Origin: Rhodocyclaceae bacterium UBA2250
GTDB lineage: Bacteria > Pseudomonadota > Gammaproteobacteria > Burkholderiales > Rhodocyclaceae
NCBI GenBank assembly: GCA_002347285.1
Contig: DDXW01000015.1
Coordinates: 1 to 51,150 of the forward strand
Direction: 5' to 3'
Length of the DNA stretch: 51,150 nucleotides
Positions within the stretch are counted from its first letter, which is position 1, and the number at the start of each line of letters is the position of its first letter. The position numbers and the translations under genes were made by a program. This document shows, piece after piece, positions 38,094 through 45,711 of this stretch. The notes under the pieces were generated by a model. That model was not told the DNA's origin and searched no databases. It worked only from the letters and a program-made list of their open reading frames with translations.

Positions 38094-38566
38094 TACTGGA
38101 TGGGAACCTCGTGCGGGCCGCCCGGCTGCTGGGCCTGCTGCATCAGGCGGTCGCGGTAGATCGCCTCGAAGTTCACCGGCGCGAGCAGGACGGGCGGGAA
38201 GCCGGCGCGCGTGACCGCGTCGGAAACCGTTTCGCGGGCATAGGGGAAGAGGATGTTCGGGCAGGCGACGGCGACGATCGGCTCGAGTTCCTCATTCGGC
38301 ACGTTGCGGATCTGGAAGATGCCGCCCTGGGCCGCCTCGACGAGGAACTGCGTCTTCTCGCCGACCTTGGCGGTCACCGTCAGGGTCAGCACGACGTTGA
38401 AGATGCCCTCGCCGACCGCCTCGCCGCCGGTCTGCATCTGCAGGCTGACTTCGGCCGCGTCCCTTTCGAGGAAGCAATGCGGGGCGTTGGGCACTTCCAG
38501 CGAGAGATCCTTGACATAGATCTTCTCGATGGTGAACACCGGGGTGTTGTCTTGCTGTTCGCTCAT
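38093..38566 (-). CDS. secB: Protein-export chaperone SecB
   Basis: Keeps secretory precursors unfolded and delivers them to SecA. 157 residues with FTIEKIYVKDLSLEVPNAP at the N-terminus, EVSLQMQT, and the C-terminal-half CPNILFPYARETVSDAVTRAGFPPVLLAPVNFEAIY, all characteristic. Sits in the conserved order rhodanese-grx-secB-gpsA. Confidence 0.95.
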   Translation of the reverse strand: MSEQQDNTPVFTIEKIYVKDLSLEVPNAPHCFLERDAAEVSLQMQTGGEAVGEGIFNVVLTLTVTAKVGEKTQFLVEAAQGGIFQIRNVPNEELEPIVAVACPNILFPYARETVSDAVTRAGFPPVLLAPVNFEAIYRDRLMQQAQQPGGPHEVPIQ

Positions 38567-38630
38567 GGTAATCCTGACGTAGGCGGTGAATGGAAGCGCG
38601 CGATTCTACGCGCCCCTTGTGGCAGGGAAC

Positions 38631-38891
38631 CTACTTGGCCAGCAGCGGGTCGAGCTTGCCCTGGCGGTCCAGTTCGTGCAGGTCGTCGCAGCCGCCGACA
38701 TGCAGGCCGTCGATGAAGATCTGCGGTACGGTGCGGGCGCCGGGAACGCGCGCCTCCATCTCCTGCCGCTTGGCCGGATCGAGATCGACGCGGATCTTCT
38801 CGATGTCGGTCACGCCCTTGCGCCGCAGCAGCTGCTCGGCGCGCATGCAGTAGGGGCAGACGGCGGTAGCGTACATCTCGATCTTGGCCAT
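38631..38891 (-). CDS. grxC: Glutaredoxin 3
   Basis: 86-residue thiol-disulfide oxidoreductase. Active-site CPYC at residues 12-15 (AVCPYCMRAEQLL), the cis-proline TVPQIFIDG, and the glycine motif HVGGCDDLHEL identify a class I glutaredoxin. It follows the rhodanese gene by 10 bases. Confidence 0.95.
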   Translation of the reverse strand: MAKIEMYATAVCPYCMRAEQLLRRKGVTDIEKIRVDLDPAKRQEMEARVPGARTVPQIFIDGLHVGGCDDLHELDRQGKLDPLLAK

Positions 38892-38901
38892 CGGCGTTTC
38901 C

Positions 38902-39309
38902 TCACTTCTTGGTCATGGGCAGGCCGGCGTCGCTCCAGGCGCGGATGCCGCCGGCGAGGTTGAACACCTGCCGGAAGCCGGCCTTCTTCAGCACCCCGCA
39001 GCCGGAACCGGAGCGGTTGCCGCTGGCGCAGACGAGGATCACCGGCTTGTCCTTGAATTTCTCGATTTCCGAGAGGTGCTTGTCCAGGTGGCCGAGGGCG
39101 ATGTGGCGCGCGTTGGGGATGTGGCCGGCCGACCACTCCGCGGTTTCGCGCACGTCGACGACCAGTGCATCCTGCCGGTTGATCAGCAGGGTGGCCGCGC
39201 TGACCGAGATGTTGCTGCCGCCCGGGCCGCTGAACGCCTGCCAGAGCAGCATGCCGCCGCTGACGGCCGCCAGGCCGACCCACATCAGGTTCTGCTGGAT
39301 GAATTCCAT
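38902..39309 (-). CDS. Membrane-anchored rhodanese-like protein
   Basis: About 135 residues (a 4-residue longer start at 39321 is possible; GGAAGGCGG favours the shorter). N-terminal membrane segment (LMWVGLAAVSGGMLLWQAF), then a rhodanese domain with VVDVRETAEWSAGHIPNARHI and the active loop VCASGNRSGSGCG. Likely a sulfurtransferase exposed at the membrane. It lies between the glutaredoxin and the ArsR-family repressor, consistent with a sulfur-handling set. Confidence 0.88.
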   Translation of the reverse strand: MEFIQQNLMWVGLAAVSGGMLLWQAFSGPGGSNISVSAATLLINRQDALVVDVRETAEWSAGHIPNARHIALGHLDKHLSEIEKFKDKPVILVCASGNRSGSGCGVLKKAGFRQVFNLAGGIRAWSDAGLPMTKK

Positions 39310-39332
39310 TCCGCCTTCCATGAAAAAGCCCT

Positions 39333-39656
39333 TCAGGTTTTGTCCGGCACGCCGCAGAAGACTTCGCGCATCATGCCGATCAATTGCAGCGTGCGCTGGT
39401 CGGCCACCCGGTAGTACACCCGGTTGGCGTCCTTGCGCGTGGCCAGCACGCCCTTGTCGCGCAGGATGGCGAGGTGCTGGGAGATGTTGCTCTGCGAGGT
39501 GCCGACGGCCTCGACGATGTCCTGCACGCAGACCTCCTCATCGCCGACGACGCAGAGGATCTTGAGGCGCAGCGGGTGCGAGATCGCCTTGAGCGCGCGC
39601 GCCGCGGTCTCGACCTGCTCCTCGTGCTGCATCATGTCACTGATCTGATTCTTCAT
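39333..39656 (-). CDS. ArsR-family repressor with SqrR/BigR-like cysteine pair
   Basis: 107-residue winged-helix regulator; wHTH at about residues 45-85 (VQDIVEAVGTSQSNISQHLAILRDKGVLATRKDANRVYYRV). Cys35 (in RLKILCVVG) and Cys101 (in MREVFCGV) occupy the positions of the two sensing cysteines of SqrR/BigR persulfide sensors; Cys43 is extra. No metal motif of ArsR/SmtB type (CVC-type) is seen. Adjacent rhodanese and glutaredoxin genes fit control by reactive sulfur. Start ATG 39656 follows GGACAGG. Confidence 0.75.
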   Translation of the reverse strand: MKNQISDMMQHEEQVETAARALKAISHPLRLKILCVVGDEEVCVQDIVEAVGTSQSNISQHLAILRDKGVLATRKDANRVYYRVADQRTLQLIGMMREVFCGVPDKT

Positions 39657-39858
39657 GAAATGCCTGTCCGAACGTGCAGTGCCGAATATTACAGGATGCC
39701 GTGATTGTTCAGCCCGGGACGAATTGGCTTTATCATCCGCCCTGGTCAATTCATCGATTTGGCGCCATGCCCGTCACTTGCAAGCCCGCTCTGCCACGCC
39801 ACGGCGAGTCCGCCCCGAACCGGGAAAACCGCTTCACCGGCAGCGGCGCCACCTGGGC

Positions 39859-41067
39859 TTGATCCGGCTTTTCGCATTCGTACTTTTCTGTCTGCCCGGC
39901 CTCGTGCTGGCGGCGGGCGAGCGGGAGAAGGCGCGGCTGGAGGAACTGCGCGGCCAGCGCGCCGCGCTCGAGCGGCAACTGCAGGAAACGGAGGCTACGC
40001 GCGCCGCCGCCGCCGATCGGCTGCGCGACACCGAAAAGGCGATTTCCGCAGCGGGCCGCAAGCTGCGTGCGCTCGGCACGGAACGCGAGGCCGCGCGGGC
40101 GGAGCTGGATGAGCGCGAGAAAGAGCTGGAACGTACCCGGCGCCAGATGGCGGACCGCCAGGCGCAGCTGGCGCGGCTGCTGCGCTACCAGTTCCGTCCC
40201 GGCTCCGGCGATGCCCTCGGCGTACTGCTGTCCGGCGGAGATCCGAACGCGACCCAGCGCGATCGCCACTTCCTCACCCTGCTGTCGCGCGCGAAGGCCG
40301 AACTGATCGCCGATCTGCGCCGCGATGCCGCTGAAACGCAGCGCCTGGGGGAGGTGGTGCGGCAGCGCGGCGAACGGCTGGCCGAAGTGGCGCAGCGGGA
40401 GCAGGCGGAACGTGCCGCGCTGCTCCAGCGCCAGCAGGAGCGCCAGACCGCGCTGGCGAAACTGTCCGGCCAGATCAAGTCGCAGCGCCAGAAGATCGCC
40501 ACCATCAAGCAGAACGAGCAGCGTCTCGGCAACCTGATCGACTCGCTGGCGAAGAAGGCCGCCCAGGCCAGGGCGGCGAAGGCCGCCAAGCCGGCAACGG
40601 AAAGCCGCGCCGGCGGCGCGCCGCCGCCCGGCGGGAAGCTCAAGGCGGAACCGACCGGAGGCACAGGTGCGTTCGCCAAGCTGCGCGGCAAGCTGATCGC
40701 GCCGGTCAAGGGACAAGTGGTCGGCCGCTTCGGCACCCGGCGCGACGATGGCCAGTCCGTCTGGAAGGGCCTCTTCATCCGCGCCGCCGAAGGCGCCGAG
40801 GTGCGCGCCGTCGCCGCCGGGGTGGTGGTGTTCGCCGACTGGCTGCGCGGCTACGGCAACCTGCTGATCATCGACCATGACGACGACTTTCTGTCCGTGT
40901 ATGGCAACAACCAGTCCCTGCTCGCCGATGTCGGCCAGAAAGTCGGCGCCGGCGCGGCGGTGGCGACGGTCGGCGCCAGCGGGGGGCAGCCGGAATCGGG
41001 TTTATACTTTGAACTCAGACATCGGGGGCAGGCGTTCGATCCCGGCAAATGGCTCGGCGCGCCGTAG
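39859..41067 (+). CDS. Murein hydrolase activator EnvC-like protein
   Basis: About 402 residues; start set at TTG 39859 because the signal peptide (LIRLFAFVLFCLPGLVLAAG) begins there, with no ATG nearby in frame. Long coiled coil (residues ~20-260, EEL/RQ-rich) and a C-terminal LytM domain with VVGRFGTRRDDGQSVWKG and LYFELRHRGQ. The zinc His/Asp of active LytM peptidases are replaced, as in EnvC, so it likely activates amidases at the septum. ctpA follows closely. Confidence 0.85.
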   Translation: MIRLFAFVLFCLPGLVLAAGEREKARLEELRGQRAALERQLQETEATRAAAADRLRDTEKAISAAGRKLRALGTEREAARAELDEREKELERTRRQMADRQAQLARLLRYQFRPGSGDALGVLLSGGDPNATQRDRHFLTLLSRAKAELIADLRRDAAETQRLGEVVRQRGERLAEVAQREQAERAALLQRQQERQTALAKLSGQIKSQRQKIATIKQNEQRLGNLIDSLAKKAAQARAAKAAKPATESRAGGAPPPGGKLKAEPTGGTGAFAKLRGKLIAPVKGQVVGRFGTRRDDGQSVWKGLFIRAAEGAEVRAVAAGVVVFADWLRGYGNLLIIDHDDDFLSVYGNNQSLLADVGQKVGAGAAVATVGASGGQPESGLYFELRHRGQAFDPGKWLGAP

Positions 41068-41093
41068 CGCCTGCCCGGTAGAGAGGGATGCGT

Positions 41094-42521
41094 ATGCGTA
41101 GCAAACTGCAGCAAATCGGACTGGTTCTCGTCGGCCTGCTCGCCGGCGTGGCCTTGAGCGTCAACTTTTCCGCGATCGCCCAGAAGAACGGCACCCTGCC
41201 GCTGCCGGTCGAGGAGTTGCGCAACTTCGCCGACGTCTTCAACGCGATCAAGCAGGGCTACGTCGAGCCGGTCGAGGACAAGCAGCTCATCACCCATGCC
41301 ATCAGCGGCATGCTGGCGAACCTCGATCCGCATTCGGCCTATCTCGACGCCGACGCCTTCAAGGACCTGCAGGTGTCCACGCAGGGCGAGTTCGGCGGCT
41401 TGGGCATCGAGGTCGGCATGGAGGACGGCCTCGTCAAGGTGGTGGCGCCGATCGAGGACACCCCGGCGTGGCGCGCCGGTGTCAAGGCCGGCGACCTGAT
41501 CTTCAAGCTCGACGACACGCCGGTCAAGGGCATGACGCTCAACGATGCCGTCAAGAAGATGCGCGGCAAGCCCAAGACCTCGATCCGTCTCACCATCCTG
41601 CGCAAGAACGAGGCCAAGCCGATCGAGATCACCATCGAACGGGCCGTCATCAAGGTGCAGAGCGTCAAGTCGAAGCTGGCCGAGACGGGCTACGGCTACC
41701 TGCGCATCACCCAGTTCCAGGAAGAGACCGCGTCGGACGTCGTCAAGCACCTCGACAAGCTCGCCAAGGCCGATGCCGAAGCGAAGGGGACCGGCCTGAA
41801 GGGACTGGTGCTCGATCTGCGCAACGACCCGGGCGGCCTGCTGCATGCGGCGATCGGCGTCTCGGCGGCCTTCCTGCCGCCGAACAGCGCCGTGGTATCC
41901 ACCGACGGTCGCGTCGAGGACGCCAAGCGCAAGTACACGGCGGCGAGCGAGGATTACCTGCGCGGCGGCCGCGAGGACTTCATGAAGAGCCTCCCCGAAT
42001 GGGCGCGTTCGGTGCCGATGATCGTGCTGGTGAATGGCGGCTCGGCGTCGGCCTCCGAGATCGTCGCCGGCGCCCTCCAGGATCACAAGCGCGCGGTCGT
42101 CATGGGGACGCCGACCTTCGGCAAGGGCTCGGTGCAGACGGTGCTGCCGTTGTCGGCCAAGACCGCCATCAAGCTCACCACCGCGCGCTACTACACGCCG
42201 AGCGGCCGCTCGATCCAGGCCAAGGGCATCGAGCCGGACATCGTCGTCGAGGAAAGCGTCAACGGCGGTTCGCGCGAGCGCCTGCGCGAGGCCGACCTCG
42301 AGCGGCATCTCGCCAACGACAAGGAGGGCGAGGAGGCCGGGAAACCTGCCGCGCCGAAGAAGGACAAGGCCGACAAGGCGCCCGCCGGCGGCAAGGGCGA
42401 CGGCAAGGAAGGAGACAAGGAGGAGCCTCACACGGCACCCTTCGAGCTTGCCTCGAAGAGCGACTATCAGCTGACGCAGGCGCTGAATCTGCTCAAGGCC
42501 CTGCAAGTGATAAAGAAATGA
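41094..42521 (+). CDS. C-terminal processing peptidase (S41, CtpA-like)
   Basis: 475-residue periplasmic protease, anchored by a signal segment (IGLVLVGLLAGVALSVNF). PDZ domain around residues 90-180 (LGIEVGMEDGLVKVVAPIEDTPAWRAGVKAGDLI), then the catalytic domain with the Ser in NGGSASASEIVAGALQDH and the Lys in GTPTFGKGSVQTV. Lys/Glu-rich, low-complexity tail near residues 420-450. The ATG at 41094 is favoured by GAGAGG seven bases before; ATG 41088 is an alternative. Stop overlaps the next start (ATGA). Confidence 0.92.
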   Translation: MRSKLQQIGLVLVGLLAGVALSVNFSAIAQKNGTLPLPVEELRNFADVFNAIKQGYVEPVEDKQLITHAISGMLANLDPHSAYLDADAFKDLQVSTQGEFGGLGIEVGMEDGLVKVVAPIEDTPAWRAGVKAGDLIFKLDDTPVKGMTLNDAVKKMRGKPKTSIRLTILRKNEAKPIEITIERAVIKVQSVKSKLAETGYGYLRITQFQEETASDVVKHLDKLAKADAEAKGTGLKGLVLDLRNDPGGLLHAAIGVSAAFLPPNSAVVSTDGRVEDAKRKYTAASEDYLRGGREDFMKSLPEWARSVPMIVLVNGGSASASEIVAGALQDHKRAVVMGTPTFGKGSVQTVLPLSAKTAIKLTTARYYTPSGRSIQAKGIEPDIVVEESVNGGSRERLREADLERHLANDKEGEEAGKPAAPKKDKADKAPAGGKGDGKEGDKEEPHTAPFELASKSDYQLTQALNLLKALQVIKK

Positions 42522-42988
42522 TGAACCCCGAGCGTGCCCGCCAGCTCCGCGACCAGGAACTCGGCCTGCAGCGGCCGCATGCCCTGGCGCAGCAGACCGG
42601 CACGCGCAAGCATCGCGAGATCCGCTTCTGCAAGCTCAAGCACTGGCAGATTCCCGAAGCCTACGATTTGCTGGCCTCCCTGCCCAAGCTCGAGGTCGCG
42701 CCGGGCACGCAGCCGAACGGCATCGCGGTCTGGTACGAGATCACCGACCACTGCATGGAGGCGCTCGAAACGATGCTCATCGATCGCGGCTTCCATCTCG
42801 AAAACACGCTGTATTGCAAGCTGGTGCGGGCGCTCGTCTACTTCACCGAGGAGACGCAGCGGCGCAACCTCGGCCAGCCGGCGCGGCTGCTCAAGAAGTC
42901 CCACGACGACGTGTATTCGAAAGCCTGGGAGCACCACCCGCACGGCGACCGCGACGAGACGCCGCCGGAACTGCGCGAATACAAGTAA
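42518..42988 (+). CDS. Small conserved protein of unknown function between ctpA and moeB
   Basis: 156 residues (second start at 42521 possible), soluble and charged. FCKLKHWQIPEAYDLLASLPKLEVAPG, ITDHCMEALETMLIDRGFHLENTLYCKLVRALVYFTEE and an HH-rich tail (WEHHPHGDRDETPPELREY) are visible. I do not recognise it as a named family. Translational overlap with ctpA and position before moeB suggest co-expression with an envelope-protease operon. Confidence 0.7.
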   Translation: MMNPERARQLRDQELGLQRPHALAQQTGTRKHREIRFCKLKHWQIPEAYDLLASLPKLEVAPGTQPNGIAVWYEITDHCMEALETMLIDRGFHLENTLYCKLVRALVYFTEETQRRNLGQPARLLKKSHDDVYSKAWEHHPHGDRDETPPELREYK

Positions 42989-43010
42989 CCGGCGGGAATC
43001 CCGGCTAGCC

Positions 43011-43754
43011 TTGGACGACCAGGCGCTCCTTCGCTACTCGCGGCACATCCTGCTGCCGCAGATCGGCATCGAAGGCCAGGAGCGCCTGAACTGCGCCCGC
43101 GCGCTGGTGCTCGGTGCCGGCGGGCTCGGCTCGCCGGCTGCGCTCTATCTCGCCGCCGCCGGCATCGGCACGCTCGTGCTGGCCGACGGCGACACGGTCG
43201 ACCTGACCAACCTGCAGCGCCAGATCCTGCACCGCACCGCCGCGATCGGGCAGCCGAAGGCCGAGTCCGGCCGGGTGACGCTGGCGGAGCTCAATCCGCT
43301 GTGTCGCGTCGTGCCGCTGCAGGCGCGTCTCGCCGGCGCCCGGCTGGACGAGGAGGTCGCCGCCGCCGACGTGGTGCTCGACTGCTCGGACAACTTCGCC
43401 ACCCGCCATGCCGTGAATCGCGCCTGCGTGAAGCATCGCAAGCCGCTGGTGTCCGGCGCGGCGATCCGCTTCGACGGCCAGATCGCCGTCTTCGACAGCC
43501 GCCGCCCCGCGGCGCCCTGCTACCACTGCCTGTTTCCGGAAGGCGAGGACGCCGAGGAGGTGCGCTGCGCGACGATGGGGGTGTTCGCGCCGCTGACCGG
43601 CATCATCGGCGCGATGCAGGCGGCCGAGGCGCTCAAGCTGGTGATCGGCTGCGGCGAGCCGCTGGCGGGCCGGCTGCTGCTGCTCGACGGCCTGGCGATG
43701 GAGTGGCGCGGCATCGCCGTGCCGCGCGACCCGGGCTGCCCGGTCTGCGGCTAG
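43011..43754 (+). CDS. moeB: MoeB/ThiF-type adenylyltransferase
   Basis: E1-like enzyme that adenylates the C-terminus of a sulfur-carrier protein (MoaD or ThiS). 247 residues from TTG 43011. ATP-binding GAGGLGSPAALYLAAAGIGTL, LADGDTVDLTNLQRQILH, DCSDNFATRHAVN and a zinc site of two CxxC pairs (CYHC and CPVC) are present. Cys in RCATMGVFAPLTG is a possible conserved thiol. The genes ctpA-unknown-moeB keep close spacing. Confidence 0.9.
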   Translation: MDDQALLRYSRHILLPQIGIEGQERLNCARALVLGAGGLGSPAALYLAAAGIGTLVLADGDTVDLTNLQRQILHRTAAIGQPKAESGRVTLAELNPLCRVVPLQARLAGARLDEEVAAADVVLDCSDNFATRHAVNRACVKHRKPLVSGAAIRFDGQIAVFDSRRPAAPCYHCLFPEGEDAEEVRCATMGVFAPLTGIIGAMQAAEALKLVIGCGEPLAGRLLLLDGLAMEWRGIAVPRDPGCPVCG

Positions 43755-44095
43755 AGAATCTCCAGCAGTTCCACCTCGAACACCAGCGTCGCATTCGGCG
43801 GGATCACGCCGCCGGCGCCGCGCGCGCCGTAGCCGAGGTTCGGCGGAATCGTCAGCTTGCGCGAGCCGCCGACCTGCATGCCCTGCACGCCTTCGTCCCA
43901 GCCGGCGATGACATGGCGGGCGCCGAGGGCGAAGCGGAACGGCTCGTTGCGATCCTTGCTCGAATCGAACTTGCTGCCGTCGGTCAGCCAGCCGGTGTAG
44001 TGCACCGCGACCATCTGGCCGGCGACGGCGGCGGCGCCGCTGCCGGCGACGAGGTCTTCGATGATGAGCCCGCTGGGGGTGGTGACGCTGGTCAT
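43751..44095 (-). CDS. FKBP-type peptidyl-prolyl isomerase
   Basis: 114 residues, a single FKBP domain without signal peptide. VAVHYTGWLTDGSKFDSSKDRNEPFRF, VIAGWDEGVQGMQVGGSRKL and IPPNLGYGARGAGGVIPPNATLVFEVEL are the classic active-site strands. Strong AGGAGAACG ribosome site before ATG 44095. Overlaps the convergent moeB end by four bases. Confidence 0.95.
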   Translation of the reverse strand: MTSVTTPSGLIIEDLVAGSGAAAVAGQMVAVHYTGWLTDGSKFDSSKDRNEPFRFALGARHVIAGWDEGVQGMQVGGSRKLTIPPNLGYGARGAGGVIPPNATLVFEVELLEIL

Positions 44096-44108
44096 GACGT
44101 TCTCCTGG

Positions 44109-45215
44109 TCAGATTCTTTCCGGCCGCGCGAGGATGCGCAGGTCGGGGCCGAGCATGCGGCGGTCGAGCACCTGCAGGTGCTGCGTTTCGGACAGGGCGA
44201 GGTACTCGGGCAATGCGGCCATGCCGCGCGCCGCGTCGCCGAGCAGCAGCGGGGCCTGGTAGAGCAGCAGCTCGTCGACCAGCCCGGCGCGCAGCAAGGC
44301 GCCGTTGAGGCGGGCGCCGGCCTCGACCAGCACCTCGTTGCATCCGCGGTTGCCGAGCGCGGTCAATAGCGTCGGCAGATCGACCTGGCCGGCGGGGTTC
44401 GGCAAGACGACCACCTCCGCGCCGCGTGCCGTCAGCGCCGCCATCCTCTCGTCGTCGCGGCTGGCGGTGAAGATCAGCACCGGCCGCTCCAGAATCCTGG
44501 CCGTCGGCGGGGTTTCGAGCCGGTTATCGACGATGACGGGGAGCGGCTGGCGGGGGGTCGCGATCTCGCGCACGGTGAGGCGGGGGTCGTCGTCGCGCAC
44601 GGTGCCCAGGCCGGTCAGCACCGCGCAGGAGCGCGCCCGCCAGGCGTGCGCGTCGCGCCGCGCCGCCGCGCCGGTGATCCATTGCGACACGCCGTTGGCG
44701 AGGGCGGTCCGGCCGTCGAGGCTGGTGGCGATCTTCAGGCGCAGCCACGGCCGGCCGCGCGTCATGCGCGCGACGAAGCCGATGTTGAGTTCGCGCGCCT
44801 CGGCTTCGAGCAGTCCGCTCTCGGCGGCGATGCCGGCCGCGCGGAGCCTGTCCAGGCCCTCGCCGGCGACGAGCGGGTTCGGGTCGCGCATCGCCGCGAC
44901 GACGCGCGCGACGCGCGCGCCGATCAGCGCGTCGGCGCAGGGCGGCGTGCGGCCGTGATGCGAGCAGGGCTCCAGCGTGACGTAGACGCTGCTGCCCGCC
45001 GCCCCGCCAGCGCCGAGTTTCCGCTCGGCGTCGGCGAGCGCGACGATCTCGGCGTGCGGGCCGCCGGCCTTCTCGTGCCAGCCTTCGCCGATGACGGCGC
45101 CGTCCTTCACCAGCACGCAGCCGACGCGCGGGTTGGGCGTCGTGGTGAACAGCCCGCGCTGCGCGAGGCGCAGCGCCCGGGCCATGAAGCGATGATCGTC
45201 CGCCGTGAAGCTCAT
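44109..45215 (-). CDS. ribD: Riboflavin biosynthesis deaminase-reductase RibD
   Basis: Bifunctional enzyme: N-terminal deaminase (zinc His in GPHAEIVAL and Cys in LEPCSHHGRTPPC) and C-terminal reductase (SLDGRTALANGVSQWITG, VTTL-type NADPH sites). 368 residues. Between the His and Cys motifs an eight-residue KLGAGGAA is encoded by a perfect copy of the dispersed repeat, probably an insertion tolerated in a loop. ATGA overlap with nrdR. Confidence 0.95.
   Translation of the reverse strand: MSFTADDHRFMARALRLAQRGLFTTTPNPRVGCVLVKDGAVIGEGWHEKAGGPHAEIVALADAERKLGAGGAAGSSVYVTLEPCSHHGRTPPCADALIGARVARVVAAMRDPNPLVAGEGLDRLRAAGIAAESGLLEAEARELNIGFVARMTRGRPWLRLKIATSLDGRTALANGVSQWITGAAARRDAHAWRARSCAVLTGLGTVRDDDPRLTVREIATPRQPLPVIVDNRLETPPTARILERPVLIFTASRDDERMAALTARGAEVVVLPNPAGQVDLPTLLTALGNRGCNEVLVEAGARLNGALLRAGLVDELLLYQAPLLLGDAARGMAALPEYLALSETQHLQVLDRRMLGPDLRILARPERI
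44997..45020 (+). repeat. Dispersed 24-bp repeat, copy 12 (inside ribD)
   Basis: Identical over 24 bases to copy 2 between tatA and tatB. Antisense to ribD and in frame, encoding KLGAGGAA in the deaminase domain. Last copy found before the glyA junction. Confidence 0.85.
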
Positions 45216-45697
45216 TTGGCTGCCGGCTTGCCCGGCGCGCGGACGCGCGGTTTTTTCACCTCGCGCACCGCGTCGGAGAATTCGTCGACGTCGGCGAAGT
45301 TGCGATACACCGAGGCGAAGCGGATGTAGGCGACCTTGTCGAGCTTCTTCAGCTCGCGCATCACCAGCTCGCCGACGCGGTCGGAAGCGACCTCGCGCTC
45401 GGCCAGCTGCACCAGCTTTTCCTCGATGCGGTCGAGCGCCGATTCGACGCTCTCGGTGGTCACCGGGCGCTTGCGCAGCGCGAGCATCATGCTCGAGCGC
45501 AATTTGTCCCGGTCGTAATCGACCCGGCTGCCGTTCTTCTTGACGACCAGCGGCAGCGAGAGCTCGACGCGTTCGTAGGTGGTGAAGCGCTTGTCGCAGG
45601 CGAGGCAGCGGCGGCGGCGGCGGACGGTGTCGCCTTCCTCGTTCTCCCGGGTGTCGACGACCTGGGTGTTGTCCTCGCTGCAGTAAGGACAGCGCAT
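45212..45697 (-). CDS. nrdR: Transcriptional repressor NrdR
   Basis: Zinc-ribbon and ATP-cone repressor of ribonucleotide reductase genes. 161 residues; Cys3, Cys6, Cys31 and Cys34 form the ribbon (MRCPYCSED ... RRCLACDKRF), and the ATP-cone carries VVKKNGSRVDYDRDKLRSS. Lys/Pro-rich tail. In the order glyA-nrdR-ribD, a typical betaproteobacterial arrangement, it lies downstream of the fused glyA. Confidence 0.96.
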   Translation of the reverse strand: MRCPYCSEDNTQVVDTRENEEGDTVRRRRRCLACDKRFTTYERVELSLPLVVKKNGSRVDYDRDKLRSSMMLALRKRPVTTESVESALDRIEEKLVQLAEREVASDRVGELVMRELKKLDKVAYIRFASVYRNFADVDEFSDAVREVKKPRVRAPGKPAAK

Positions 45698-45711
45698 CGC
45701 CGCTCAGCCGC

